The notes under the pieces are model-generated. The model saw nothing but the letters and a program-made list of their open reading frames with translations, was not told the DNA's origin and searched no databases. The position numbers and the translations under genes were made by a program. Below, in pieces: positions 26,285 to 38,006 of a stretch of DNA of 64,000 nucleotides (within the stretch, counting starts at the first letter, position 1; each line of letters opens with the position of its first letter). The stretch comes from Maylandia zebra (Eukaryota > Chordata > Actinopteri > Cichliformes > Cichlidae). The stretch lies in assembly GCF_041146795.1 (NCBI RefSeq), contig NC_135168.1, forward strand, positions 37,712,370-37,776,369, read 5' to 3'.

Positions 26285-27264
26285 GGTGACTCGCTTAATC
26301 TGTGCTCCACTGATCAGGGCTTTATGTATCCTCGTCCGCGCGCTTCACTTGGGGTTAAAGCAACTCCGCGTTGACTGAACTACTTGTTATCAGCCTTTCT
26401 GAAACCGAATATTCCGAGTTGGACAGTTCGGGGTTACTCAACCCTGCGTATCGTTTTTCACTCTGAGTTTTCTAAACCGGCTTCCTGAAACAGGGCCCTG
26501 GTTTATTGACTGCTTAGATTCACTGGAAGTAAACCTGTGTTTTTGTTCCTATTTAAAAGCATGTAAAATTTATTTAAACCAACCTTCTACAATGGCAGTA
26601 ATGGTGGGATCAGTATAATTAGAAGGGGAAAGAAAGCCTTTTAAAACCTAAATTTAAGGCAAAGTCAGCAACTTTTAAGGTGAAGTTTCTGTCAAATTTC
26701 CCCGGTGACTTTACAGTGCAGGCGAGTATTTAAATTAAGATAATGGTTCAAAATAACTGCCCCAATAAGTGGTTGTTTTTAAATGGCTGCTGAGAAGCAA
26801 AACTTAACACCTTGGAGTAGGGACTAAACTCCGAGAGCCAATAAAGGAGCACATCTAGCTGTGAAAATTAGATGCTTATCCAATCACCACAGATTTTATG
26901 AGGTACACTTTGAACCCTATTTTGCATTCAGAACTGCTTTAATGCTTCACAGTGTAGTTTCAACAAGGTGCTGGAAATTCTCACCCTGCCATTCAAATGT
27001 CGCAGCAGAAAAGGAGACTCACCAGACCAATACTTTTCAAATCTTTCGTCCACTTTTGGTGGTGTGGTCTTTGCTCCTCCAGGCCATCTGCTTAAAGGTT
27101 AAACGAGTTGTGCATTCAGAGATGCTCTTCTGCATTCCCTGGTTGTAGTAAGTTGTTATTGTGTGAATGCCTCACATTGCATTTTTTGCAATATTTTGCC
27201 CATTGAAATGAATGGAACACATTATCAATGTGGTCACTTATTTCTGCTCGCTGGGCTGAGCTGT

Positions 27265-27330
27265 GTTTTAGGTCAGTGAGATGAGCAGCCGTTCTCAGAC
27301 TGGGAGGCCAGGGTTCAAATCCTGCTTATG
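27265..27330 (+). repeat. tRNA-like (pol III promoter-like) motif
   Basis: The sequence carries a good B-box, GGTTCAAATCC (27312-27322), flanked by CAGG/CCTG arms as in a T-arm. About 40 bp upstream is an A-box-like TAGGTCAGTGAG. No complete cloverleaf or CCA-like acceptor could be built, so this looks like a tRNA-derived repeat head and not a functional tRNA gene. A pyrimidine-rich tandem array follows. Confidence 0.4.
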
Positions 27331-27394
27331 GTAACATTTTTTTCAGTTAACAGTAAAACTTTGTTTTACTCTTTTCAACACACATTTTATGTTC

Positions 27395-27615
27395 TTCACT
27401 CCTTTTTAGCAGAATTTTCAGTTTTTTCACCACTTTTCAGCACAAATGTCAGCTTTTTTAGCTCTTTTAAGCAGAAATCTGTTTTCAGCAGAAATTTTGC
27501 TGATTCACCTCTTTTCAGCACAACATTCTGCTTCTTTACCTCTTTTCAGCAGAATTTTCAGCTTCTTTGCCTGTTTTCAGTGGAATTTTCAGTTTTTTCA
27601 ACTGTTCTCAGTTTT
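27395..27615 (+). repeat. Diverged approximately 31 bp pyrimidine-rich tandem array
   Basis: Copies of a unit like TTTTCAGCAGAATTTTCAG separated by CTTCTTTACCTC-type spacers recur about seven times with substitutions and small indels. The open frame across it is low-complexity (Phe/Ser-rich) and is not credible as a protein. Confidence 0.65.
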
Positions 27616-28299
27616 TAGTTCATGGAGACTCGTGGAAACCAGTATGTAGGACATTTCTGAACTTAAAAAAAACAAAACTTTGTGTCATTGGAAATGTTCA
27701 TTTACTCAAGAAAATGTATAGTTATTTTTAACTCTTTAACTAAAACTGTCATGTTGTGTTATGAATAGCATGTTGAAAATGTCCCTTTTCCCCTTATTTC
27801 CTATCAGTTAGATTAAAAGTGCGCCAGCCGGGGACGCAAACAACTTTTGTTGTGTTGTGTCCAAACTGCAGTCCCATCTCTGGGATAAAGCTGTGATGTG
27901 CAGCAGCTCCTCCCACGTTAATTACAGCTGCCTCCCAGAAAATTAGAAATATCTTTCAAAAACATGTGAATAAAGGTTGCGTGCTTATGGCACGTGGGCT
28001 CGTTACTGATTACCTGATCAACAAGTAACGAAAGCAGAAAGTAACTCAGGGTCCTCACACTGGCTGTTTAAAAAGCTACTTTGAATTCAAAGTGGGCATT
28101 GTTATTTTCACCCCAGTTGGATGCTGCCAGGAATCGGGACTGCGCATGTGGCTGCCTGTGTGGTCTCGCGCTCGTTCACGGCCACATAAACACCTGATCT
28201 CTGCAAGGGGACAAATCCAGTGAGAATTTCCGCAGGAAACCGATCCCCTCTCGTCGCAGACCCCCCTGCTGTAGAGAGCGAGGTTTCCTGCCGAGCAGG

Positions 28300-30530
28300 A
28301 TGGCGGATGGAGACACGGTGGTGGATCTGAGCGTGGGGGACAGCAGCCCGCTGCAGCTGAGGGACTACCGGAGACTGGCTCGGCTGTACTGCATGAATGG
28401 CGGACATCACCTCCAGATCCTCCCCGACGGGACGGTGCAGGGCCAGAGGGAAGAGAGTGACGCTCACAGTAAGATCACTGCGCGCTTTAACATCCAGGTC
28501 AGGCCTGCAGCATGACGCGTTCACTTCCTCTGCTGCAGGTGTTCCAGGTTAAAGCGCCATGCGTCCATTTCACTTTTTAAGTGAAATGCGGGACATCCCA
28601 CTGCGTTAGTTTGTTGCAAAATGTCTGTGAGTTCAGTTTGAACGTGTTTATGAATGTGGATGGAGTCGGTGGTTGTCTGAGCACGAGAAAACACGCAGAA
28701 GTAGAAGGAAAGTTTACCGACAGGAGCAGTGGAATGGCGTGCTGGGAATGATGCCGCAGAGGCTTCTGTGAAAGAAACATTTCTGGCCTTGAAAAGGTGG
28801 AAACAGGAAACCACAGCACGAGACATTTCAGTCATCAGATACTTTTCTGTATTGATCAGCCATCTGCAAGCTCTCTTTTTACTCTGTGCTACACCGCAGG
28901 TGAACCTGTTCTAATCAAGGCTGGACAAAACAGAGAGAAACAGATTAAAAAAAAGATTGGTGGCTCTCTTTCTGCAGGAATATTTAAAGATTTTTGCTGA
29001 AGAATTTTCAGATTGTGAATAATAAAATAAATAAATGCATCGACAGCTGTTTTTGATGTTTTATATTCAGATGCTGCAGATTTACCTTTGCACTGAAACC
29101 TCTGAGCCAACCCATGAAATATTCATTATTTATATATTCAGATTTTGACCGTTTCTGTGTAATTTCTTGACTTTCATGTAATTTTTTGTTATCCTTTCAG
29201 CTGTTTTAAAGCTCAAAGCTGTGGACAGAGGTGTCGTGGTCATCCAAGGAACTGAAGCCAGCAGATATTTAGCCATGAGCGATGAAGGCCGTTTGTACAG
29301 TTCAGTGAGTATTTAAGGCAAATTTTATTTTTTAAATAAAGGTTTATGGGAACTATTACAAGAAAAACAAATCGGGAAACAATCAAGAATATTAACACTT
29401 AACATAAGACACATTTTATTATTCATTAAATTATTTTTTATCTGCTTGAATTGTATAAGTTCGGTCTGTGTTATCTGCACTGACATCATGTTTTTAAACC
29501 TGATCCCACTTTGTTGCAGAGTTACAGTCCCATGTAAAATCCTTGATTTACCCCTCATTTCTTTATATAGTTCTTTATAAGAATTTCATGTAAATGTTTT
29601 AAGCAGTAGGTCTTCAGGCTTTCTGAAGGTCTTTTAAAGTTTCTCTGTGGACACTGGCTGATTTTTCACTCATTTTCAGTCCAGTGAAAATAATCCAAGA
29701 ATTATTTGTTGTTAATGTTTTTTGGTAAGTCACTTAACAGACCTGTGAATTCACTCCTAAAAAGACACCTAACTCAATGGATAAACCTTTTTTTTCACTT
29801 TTCAGTTGAAAACCTGACATATCTTGGCATGGTGTGCCGTGTGTTCTGAAAAAACAAGAGAACATTGGAAAACTATCTGCAACAGATAAATAGCATCTGT
29901 TTCTTGTGTCCTTTAGAATTTTTTTTTTTGCATCATATTCATTCTGTAAGTCTGTTTGTATATTTTAATAAATTTGTTGAACTTATTAAACCTACCAAAG
30001 AAAGGAGCTGCTTAAAACCTTTGCACACACTGTACTTTTAATATATTAGTTTTTTGTTCAATACCAAGAAGGTTGAAAAATCTGAGTAACAGAATAAGAT
30101 TTCAACATCAGGGCATTCCCACAGTGTATTGATCACTGGTCATACTTCTCTGCTGCTTTGCCAGCACAGCTTAATGTAGGAGGACAAGACATAAACTCTG
30201 ATTATTGATAGTGCAGGATTTACTGAATCAAAGTGAAACTATTAACTGTTATTCCTAACCCTTTAAATGTTTACATTTTTACCTCCAACTCAAACCTCAT
30301 GAGATGTTATTTGAAATGTTCTTGCATTTGTCTCTCAGCCCACAATTACAGATGAATGTTACTTCCTGGAGAGGCTGGAGGAGAACCACTACAACACATA
30401 CCAGCCACAGAAATATCACGACAACAACTGGTACGTAGCTCTGAAAAAGAACGGAAAGCCTAAACTCGGCCCGAGAACCCACATCGGACAGAAAGCCGTC
30501 TTCTTTCTCCCCAGGCAGCTGGATGACTGA
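28300..30530 (+). CDS. fgf1: Fibroblast growth factor 1 (acidic FGF)
   Basis: Heparin-dependent mitogen acting on FGF receptors, released by a leaderless route. Coding exons 28300-28468, 29201-29304 and 30339-30530 join in phase to 154 residues (human FGF1: 155) and end LPRQLDD. The 104 nt middle exon is typical of the family. Beta-trefoil signatures include [46 protein letters not shown] and the heparin-binding loop [18 protein letters not shown]. Both conserved cysteines (LYC, DEC) are present. There is no signal peptide, as in FGF1. The usual basic KKPK near residue 24 is RRLAR here, so the nuclear localisation signal may differ. Some stretches (GVVVIQG, KLG) recall FGF2, but [13 protein letters not shown] and linkage to nr3c1 favour fgf1. 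Start: the ATG at 28300 in GCAGGATGG context. Confidence 0.95.
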
Positions 30531-30638
30531 AGGAGCAAAACACACAGCGATACCTCAACCGCAAAGGACCAGAAACACATAACCTCTAAATCATCAATAG
30601 GACTACTTACAGGAGATGGTGGCGTGAAATCAAGAGAT

Positions 30639-30654
30639 AATAAATCCAAATAAA
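30639..30654 (+). terminator. fgf1 candidate poly(A) signals
   Basis: Two AATAAA hexamers, 30639-30644 and 30649-30654, lie about 110 bp after the fgf1 stop codon. They would give a short 3' UTR; longer forms cannot be excluded. Confidence 0.5.
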
Positions 30655-33065
30655 AGGGAAGTGCAAAGGCAGTCTGTGTAGTGCATGGAGAGATCAAATG
30701 TCTCTTTATTTTAATAATACGTCAAATCTATAGACACAACAAATCTTTGATTTTATTTGGTAGCAGGTCCTCTTAGCTCACAGAACAGACATGTAGAGCA
30801 AACATGAACACATTAACCTGCAGTTTAACAGGAATTTGTGCTTCTTGGACTAAGGTTTTCTGGGAAGAGTAAATAAATACATTGCCACTAATTCTACCAT
30901 TAGCTGGCTCATTGCATGTTAGTCCCGCTGTACTTTAGCTTTTCTGTAATCTGTGTTTTGTTCTTGAAACCATGACTGGATAGAAAGTGCTACAGAGCTT
31001 AAAGCCTAACAAATTAACCAGTAAAGCTTTTCCAGAAGTGTTGCTGCTCTGTTATACTTCCAACAGTTACACATTGCTGCCACTAGAAGCCGCCACTGTG
31101 CACGATTACATCCTCTCCAAAGAATCTTTATTTGCAACACTTAAATTTACCGGCCCCTTATACACATACACACTGACCTATGAGTTAGCCCCTTTAATCA
31201 CACTTATTAACAACTGTTTGTGCACTCACAGTTTTTCATGGTTTGTCCAATAAGGCTTCATAACCTAGAACAATCATCAGTATGCTCGTCTCTACACTTT
31301 GAATATCCTGCACTGTTTATTTTACTATGCACTTAATGAGCCTTCATTTCTGTTCTACTGAGCTCTTGGTTCTATTTTGTTACACTTTTTTAAATATTTG
31401 TTGTATTTTATTGAACTATTTTAATGTTTCTTTGCAAGCTCCTTTGACTACCATATTTATAGTTCTTCAGTTGTACCCCATTGTAAACCACTTCATTTTG
31501 TTAGCGGTTTTCCTGTTACACATTAATGAAGCATGCAGTGGATATAAAAAGCGTACACGTGCCTGTTAAAGTGCCTGCGGTAATGACGTTACAATAACGA
31601 GACCAAGATAAAACTTTTTCCACCTTTAATGTGACCTTAAACAAAACTTTTAGCGGATCAAATTAAAAACATAAAACATTGTGGTTGCACATGCTCCTAT
31701 AAATGGGAAGCTTACACTTTTTCTATCCACTGCATTTATGTATTCTGAGTAGGTGATGCATCAGTAACAACCCAGGAAGCTCAGCAGGTGCATTTAAAGT
31801 GACATTTATTTAACACTAAACAGTTTCTGTACAGTTTGATAACAACAAAAACCCCAGGCTGCAGCTCTACATCATATAGAAAGAAGCATAACTGGTCTGT
31901 AAATGAAAGCCATGGCATATGAAATATGAACTGTTGATTCAAGCGTCATTATAAAACAACATCCTGCACCACTTGCTTTATGTGTCTGTGACTTAATCTA
32001 ATGATGGAAATGTCCTTATTGGCCGTGTTTCTAAAAGTGCACCTGCATTAAACATTCTTTGATAATAATACTCACAACAGAGAAACTTCTTACATAGTAT
32101 GAAAAATTAAGAAATAATCATCAATTAAACCTTGAGGTAAAAACCCACCTGGAAGTAAAATACAAGTTCATTTCTTATGTACTGAAATCCTGACAGCTTT
32201 TCCTCTGACAGCGAGTGGGACATGGACTAGAAAGACTGAGGAGTCATCGAGAGGTCACGCTGTTACATCTAATTGGTATTTGTGAGGACACGGACCAGAA
32301 AATGTGCTCATATGCCCTTAAAAATCATCTCGGTCACTGTCAGTGCCAAAAGAAATTTGGCGTCTCCACAGCTGTCAGCAGAGCAGCTCCAGGTTTTGTC
32401 ATTTGAGGCCATCGAGTTCCTTTTCCATCTTCTAGGATCAACCTGCACATGCAACTTGAATTCTCTTCCCTGGTTGGAGAGTTTTACCTGATTTAATGTA
32501 CAACAAAAACATTGTAACAGGCAAAAATCATGGATGCCGCTTTGCTGTGTGTGAATCACATCTACGATGACAGTTTCTAAAAGCTGCAGACAACACTGTC
32601 CCCTCCTGGCAACACTGCTTAAAGCCAACAGGTGAGTGGAGGATGTGTTCATGAGTACTTCCGTATTTACAGCCTAAAGAAATCTATAAAGAGCTTAAAC
32701 CTCGAAGAGCAGATTATTATAAAGTGTGTTGCATGCTATGGCAAGCTTACAGAGTGTTGCGCTAATTAATACCTGTTGGCTTCAAGTGTCGCCAACACGA
32801 GACGCTCCCTATTTAATTGACCTTAAGGGCAGATGCATGCTCGTATGCTACCATCAAATGATATAAGGCATTACTTATACATTACAGACAGATGTAAATA
32901 GCACTTAACATTCGCCACTAATGAGTACATTGAGGGACTATTACTGTTAACCATTTGTCTTTAATAAAGGTTTGAAACAAAAGAAAACGAGTGATATAAT
33001 TCCTGATTATTATTTTTTATTGACTCGAGTCGTCTTCATCTGGATCTCATCTGGCTGATTTCTGG

Positions 33066-33125
33066 TTAAGTGTCTTCTTTTATTTTAAACTCGTTCTTCT
33101 TCTTCACATCCAGTTCTTCCACGTC
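33066..33125 (-). other. Orphan terminal-exon-like ORF
   Basis: On the minus strand a good acceptor (AAAATCAG) is followed by 19 codons reading DVEELDVKKKNEFKIKEDT and a TAA stop, with an AATAAA-type signal further down at about 33015. The charged composition and acceptor suggest a last coding exon, but no parent gene was identified and chance is a real alternative. Confidence 0.2.
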
Positions 33126-33426
33126 CTGATTTTGACATAGGAAAATGGAGAAAACTGACATAACAGTGGAAATCAATCCTAATCTCAACCACAAATCTTA
33201 CTTATCAACCTGACACACTGTAAGTAGAGCCAGTTAATAACAGGCCTGCTCACCGAATTATTACCACTCGGTTAAATATAAATACATGTTTTACAGAAAC
33301 ATGGTTTAATGCTTTTGAGATCATTTGTTGCTACAACTTTGTTCTTAAAAGTTCAGTTCATAATAGATGGAGTTGGTCTTCAGTGACATGTTAATGATAT
33401 GCTATTTTAACTTTAACCTACAAGGC

Positions 33427-33590
33427 AGAGTCTCACAAGATCACGAGAGAATCCATCATAAACCAGTCTCTGAACCACAGCTGGTTGCCCAATCAGCAGA
33501 TAAGCGTTTCCCCTTCTACTGAGTTGGAAGTCGAGGGGAAATTTTTTCACACATGCCCTGCAGGAAATGCTTGTGACAAACCAGACGTCT
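33427..33590 (-). other. Orphan exon-like ORF, faint NTR-domain resemblance
   Basis: The minus-strand frame reads CRACVKKFPLDFQLSRRGN, then AYLLIGQ, which recalls the cysteine-rich, YLL-(I/M)-G pattern of netrin-like (NTR/C345C) domains. A possible donor, CTT|GTGAGA, leaves phase 0, matching the exon-like ORF at 33066-33125. There is no clear upstream partner exon. This is pattern recognition only. Confidence 0.18.
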
Positions 33591-34839
33591 GCAGTCAATC
33601 TGAACATAAAGCAGCTGCTGAGTACACAGGCTGGAGTGGTCCTCGGCCTGTATGCTGCTGCTCAGACGACACCCTAACCTAAACTAAACGCTGTATTTTC
33701 ACTGCAGTGCACTTTAGAGGTTTGAGCAGACACTTAGAGTAAAACAGATGTGTGTGAAAACAGATACAGGTTCTCTGCTCTGTGTGAAAGAAAGGAGGGG
33801 CAGTGTTACATGAGCTGATGGCAAAGTGTTAAGCTGGTTTTATGGTCAAGCAGAGCGAGCGTGTAGGCTTTCGGCTCCAATCTATGCTCTGCCCGTCTGC
33901 CTGCAGTGAGCTCTGTGGTCAGGTGGAGGCAGTGTACAAAGTCTCTGCTGTTGCTCGTGGTGTTGTTGGTCCGTGAGCCAGCCATGGACCAACAGAACAC
34001 ACACAGAGCTGTCTGCGCTTTTCATGAAAGCGAATGTGGATGGACATGTTTGTGGGACTATAAATCCCACTTAAGTCTAAAGAAGTGACGTCAAACTCTT
34101 TGTACTTCATGTGCACATACAGCCTACTTTGACTGTAAGTTGGCCAGACCAGCGAAACTCCTATTTCTGTCAGCGTACAGATGTTTAACGACACACTTAA
34201 TTACATTTGATATATAAATCAAAAAGTGCAACTTCAACTGCACGTCTCAGTTTTTCTACATGATAAAGAAATGTTGAGGTAAATTAAAAATCTGTCAGCA
34301 TACTTAAACAAGTATGTAAATTTGCTGATAAAGTTCTGGTAGCTCTTTAACATAATTCCCATTCATTCATAGAAACAAGCCATCCAGTGGACCAGATTGG
34401 AGTCTTTCTGGCCCTTGGACTGCATTTTTCACATTCCCGGTCTAATTCAAGTGTAGCACCAAAGATTATTGGACTCCGACTGATGGCAGGGAAACTTGTT
34501 TAGGTCAAAGCTGCTGCTGCATGAAAGCTACACCGCAGATATGTTGTAACCACACAAAGTGAAACCCTACACCGTAACCGGACAGGTACCTCCCTGAAAC
34601 TGTAAATACAGATCACATCAATGCAGGTAGCACCTGTTCTGACTGGTCTCTTCAGTAGTGTAGATTCCTTCTGTGCATTGCTAGGTATTTTTTTCCACCA
34701 TTTTTGATTTAATTAATAATCATAACCTCAGTCTAACCACTTAGATGTCAGCAAATTCCTGGAGGGGGACTACTGAAACCATGGGAATGGACATGACACT
34801 ACTGCATTTCATTAACATGCATCTTCTCTCCCATGTTTA

Positions 34840-34893
34840 ACAGCTTCCTGCTAAAAGGGAGGTCTTCCTTCCCACTGTCACCACTGTCACCAC
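34840..34893 (+). repeat. Fragment of common teleost L2-type repeat
   Basis: TTCCTGCTAAAAGGGAGG and CTTCCTTCCCACTGTC match the interior of the same repeat family seen downstream of the coiled-coil ORFs (AAAAGGAGTTTTTCC, CTATCCACTGTCGCC). It ends against the hAT element that follows. Confidence 0.5.
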
Positions 34894-36309
34894 CACAGCT
34901 GGGCGATAGAACGATAACGATATGTATCACGATATAACTTTTACTCGATAGAGAAATTAAACTATCGCGATAGACCTCGCCGCTCTTGTCCTCTTAAAAA
35001 AAAAAAAAAAAAAAAGGTCAGCCAATCCAAATTAAGTAGCGCAGAGCCGAACCAATCACAGCCGCAGCGTCACGTCGCGTGACTTGTTACGTACAGCACA
35101 AGTGCCAAGCCGCACATGTGTATTTGTTTGGGAAGCAGCCAGCCACCGTACTGCCCGGGTAATGGAGGAAATGAGTGTGCCGACTAGAAAAATCAACCGA
35201 GCATGACCGAAGGTTACCGAAGAGAAAACAGATGATGGCTCCAATGCCGGAGAGATTGTCGAACGGAAGAGCCATAGAAGTTCCGTAGTGTGAAGGTATT
35301 TCGGCTATTTCAAGTCTGACAAAAACAGAGTAGCGCGCACTGTAAATTGTGCCGAAAGCAAGTCTGGAAATACAATAAACTGGTGCATGCGTCACACTGT
35401 GCGCCACGTTATTGTTTCGGTGAAATGAATTTCTACAATACTGTTACTGTTAATTCTACTCTCTGCAGTGTTTAAATGCTTACATATACACACAGTTACT
35501 GTCCGTCCACACATACGACTCGGTTCTGCTTCTATGCCCCAGCTTTGTTTACTTTTTCCCACCGAGGCTTCTAGACTTCTGATTGGCCAATATTTCTGCA
35601 CGGTTAGGAATCTAGCGCCACCTGCTGCTTTGGCATGTTCATAGCAGCGTTTTCCTTCATTTCTGCCTTTATGTGTGGACGGGATTATTTTTTAAAACGA
35701 AAACGGAAAATCTCCGTTTTCAAAAATACCCGTGTACGTGTGGACGTAGCCTCAGTCTCTGACTGGAAGCGCTAATTCGTCATTCGACTTTTGTCAGACT
35801 AAAGTAACTGCTAAAACTGTTTGAAAAGCTAAGCTATACAACAAGGAGAGATTGAGAATTTCCTTTTAGTTCTCAGTTTATTTGATATTGACAAAGGTTA
35901 GTCAATTTTGTCTGTTCTTCTGTAAAACAAACTAAGATTTTTTTTTAGAATTAATATTTTGTATCTAAGTGGAATTGACAATTTAGTAGTCTGTTTCGTT
36001 TGTTCTATTTTGAAACTTAAACGCTTTAGCGGCTGCCTTTTGTGTAGTTTGCAATATTTGCCTTTATTTATCTGAAAAAGTCTCATGTTCCTTAAGTACA
36101 TCTACCCTGTTGAACTTATTATGGGAAATAAATATTTAAATAAAAACAAGCTGCTGATTATTTCACATTTTACTTGTGAGCAACGGCACATTTAAATCGT
36201 ACAAATATAGTTATTTGGCTTATATCGTGATAGATATCGTTATCGCCTGAAATGGAAAAAAAACAAAACATATTGTGATATGAAAAAATCTTATATCGCC
36301 CAGCTCTAG
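34894..36309 (+). mobile_element. Decayed hAT transposon with BED zinc-finger remnant
   Basis: The ends mirror each other: AGCTGGGCGATAGAACGATA at the left and, on minus, AGCTGGGCGATATAAG at the right, followed inside by repeats of TATCGTGATA-type words. Inside, the + strand at about 35283-35370 reads RYFGYFKSDKNRVART in one frame, then CKLCRKQV in another, a BED zinc finger typical of hAT transposases broken by a stop and a frameshift. The catalytic domain is missing. No clean 8 bp target duplication was found. A second dispersed repeat is nested at about 35480-35755. Confidence 0.72.
35480..35755. repeat. Nested dispersed repeat inside the hAT element
   Basis: One edge carries GTCCGTCCACACATACG and the other CGTGTACGTGTGGACGTAG, a partly inverted pair, with AAAACGAAAACGGAAAATC in between. 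The inverted CCACAC/GTGTGG ends and fully noncoding interior suggest a separate MITE inserted in the hAT element. The family is not named with confidence. Confidence 0.45.
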
Positions 36310-36940
36310 TTTAGAGCATTTCTAAACTGCAAGAAGTGCAAAGAAAACCCTTATAGGCACTTCCTGCTCTCTGTTTTCACTCTTCTCCCGACTGACTTTG
36401 GCAAGAACCTGTTTTTCCAACTGGCTGCACTGAAAGTAGCCTGTGGATCTGATTGGTTAAATTTCACCTGTAATGAACAGACAGTTATTTTTGGCTTGCA
36501 CCTGCGTTTTTCCAAAGGACATCCCTGCTGGTTCTGTGTCACACACCATCTGGAGCATCAGGTTAGTTTAATCACAGAGACAGGTGTTGACAGTGGTTGT
36601 GCTGTGCGCCATGTAGCAGCAAAGTCAGAGGACAGAGGTTACATGGGGAAGTAGCAGGTTTATGTTTAATCTGCTTAAGCTGAAAAATCAAAGAGGTCGT
36701 GAACAGCTTATTTTAATCTTTTCACCAAGTCTCTACATTTTATTTTCACTTGGATGGAGCCACTACAAACTGTGGGTACCATCTGGGGCTTTTTGTTTAA
36801 TGGCTGATTTTTGTGCTGTTTGTTTAGCTGCCATTCATAAATCAGTCCAACACGGATTTAAAGGTGCTGCCCACTAATGACAAACCTGACAGACAGTAAG
36901 TAAAAATTGATATTTTCTTCATGACCCATGCACCTTACCT

Positions 36941-37950
36941 TTAATAGATGAAGAGTACCCTTGTTCGAGGAAGGGTGGCGTAAGTGGGATCAGCCAGTTT
37001 ACGCACTCTGGAGTAGTTCACGAAGCCTCTGATAAACAGCATAAAGCCTGCAGTCCAAACAGAAGACAGATTACCAAAGAAATGACCACACAACATAATT
37101 AGAAAAATCTTAGCTGTGTGTAGTGTGTTAATAATATAAAAATACAAGTATACTTATAAAACATCATCTCTCACTCACCAAGTGCCAAAAACACCCACCA
37201 CAACCAATACTGCCCATCAAAGTAACCGGGGAAGTAGGTCGAAAACTGCAGAGACACAAGACGCAAGTTTCAATCAACAGTGTGACTCTGGTGGTCTGTC
37301 TTTAAGAACACAGCACCAAACACCACTTTGTAGAATCATGCGGCACATCTTTGACCACACACCCATCCATAACTTAAGTGGCACGAGTAATTTCAAGTGT
37401 TTTTGGAAATTAAGTGCCGTTAAATAGATCATTAACCCTGTAACGCCAAATGCATCATATGGTCAATGGTAAATGGACTGATTCTTATATAGCGCTTTTC
37501 TACTCTCCCGGATTACTCAAAGCGCTGTATACAACATGCCTCATTCACCTATTCACACCCACTCATACAAACACTTCTAAACACAAGTGCAAACTAAACT
37601 ACACACATTCATACTCCGATGGATGCATCGGAGGGCAACTTGGGGTTAGTATCTTGCCCAAGGATATTTGGCATGCAGACTGGGGAAGCCAAGGATCGAA
37701 CCACCAACCTTCCGATCAGTAGCTGATCTGCTCTATCACCTGAGCCACAGCTGGGGTGGCTGTGGCTATCAGATATGATACACGAGTATCATACATATGA
37801 TACATTTTGAGAACTGTAATTTATACAATCAGACACATGCAGTGTTCAAATATAAATAAACAGAATTTTCTGTCAATCCTTTCGTTGTTCAGGCTTCACA
37901 GGGTTAAGACCAACATTAAATTATTAAAATTTAAACTAAAACAAGAACGC

Positions 37951-38006
<56 letters not shown>

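Larger units (their letters stand above)
23511..26497. mobile_element. Harbinger transposon B, near-complete
   Basis: A 2,987 bp element with long, perfect terminal inverted repeats: the left starts GGCCCTGTTTCAGGAAGCC and the right is its exact reverse complement, the match extending over at least 25 bp. A CTG trinucleotide at 23508-23510 and 26498-26500 is the target duplication. It carries two convergent genes: a four-exon transposase on + (23737-25013) and a multi-exon Myb/SANT gene on - (about 25050-26284). Each gene has a single small frameshift. The perfect TIRs argue for a young insertion. Confidence 0.92.
26501..28299. other. Intergenic region and fgf1 upstream sequence
   Basis: No coding exon was recognised apart from the repeats listed within. 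The last stretch (about 28100-28299) is less AT-rich and leads into the fgf1 start codon, so it probably holds 5' UTR and possibly promoter sequence. No TATA box was clear. Confidence 0.5.
30660..34840. other. Intergenic region between fgf1 and ndfip1
   Basis: No recognised gene. From memory, human SPRY4 lies between FGF1 and NDFIP1, but nothing resembling a Sprouty cysteine-rich domain is seen here. Two isolated exon-like ORFs on the minus strand (33066-33125 and about 33427-33590) are listed separately. Confidence 0.5.

Noticed and set aside
27328-27649. Two overlapping Phe/Ser-rich ORFs
   Set aside because: They translate a diverged pyrimidine-rich tandem array and have no independent coding evidence.
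32308-32652. 114-codon minus-strand ORF between fgf1 and ndfip1
   Set aside because: No domain, no convincing splice context and no codon-like composition; length is compatible with chance.
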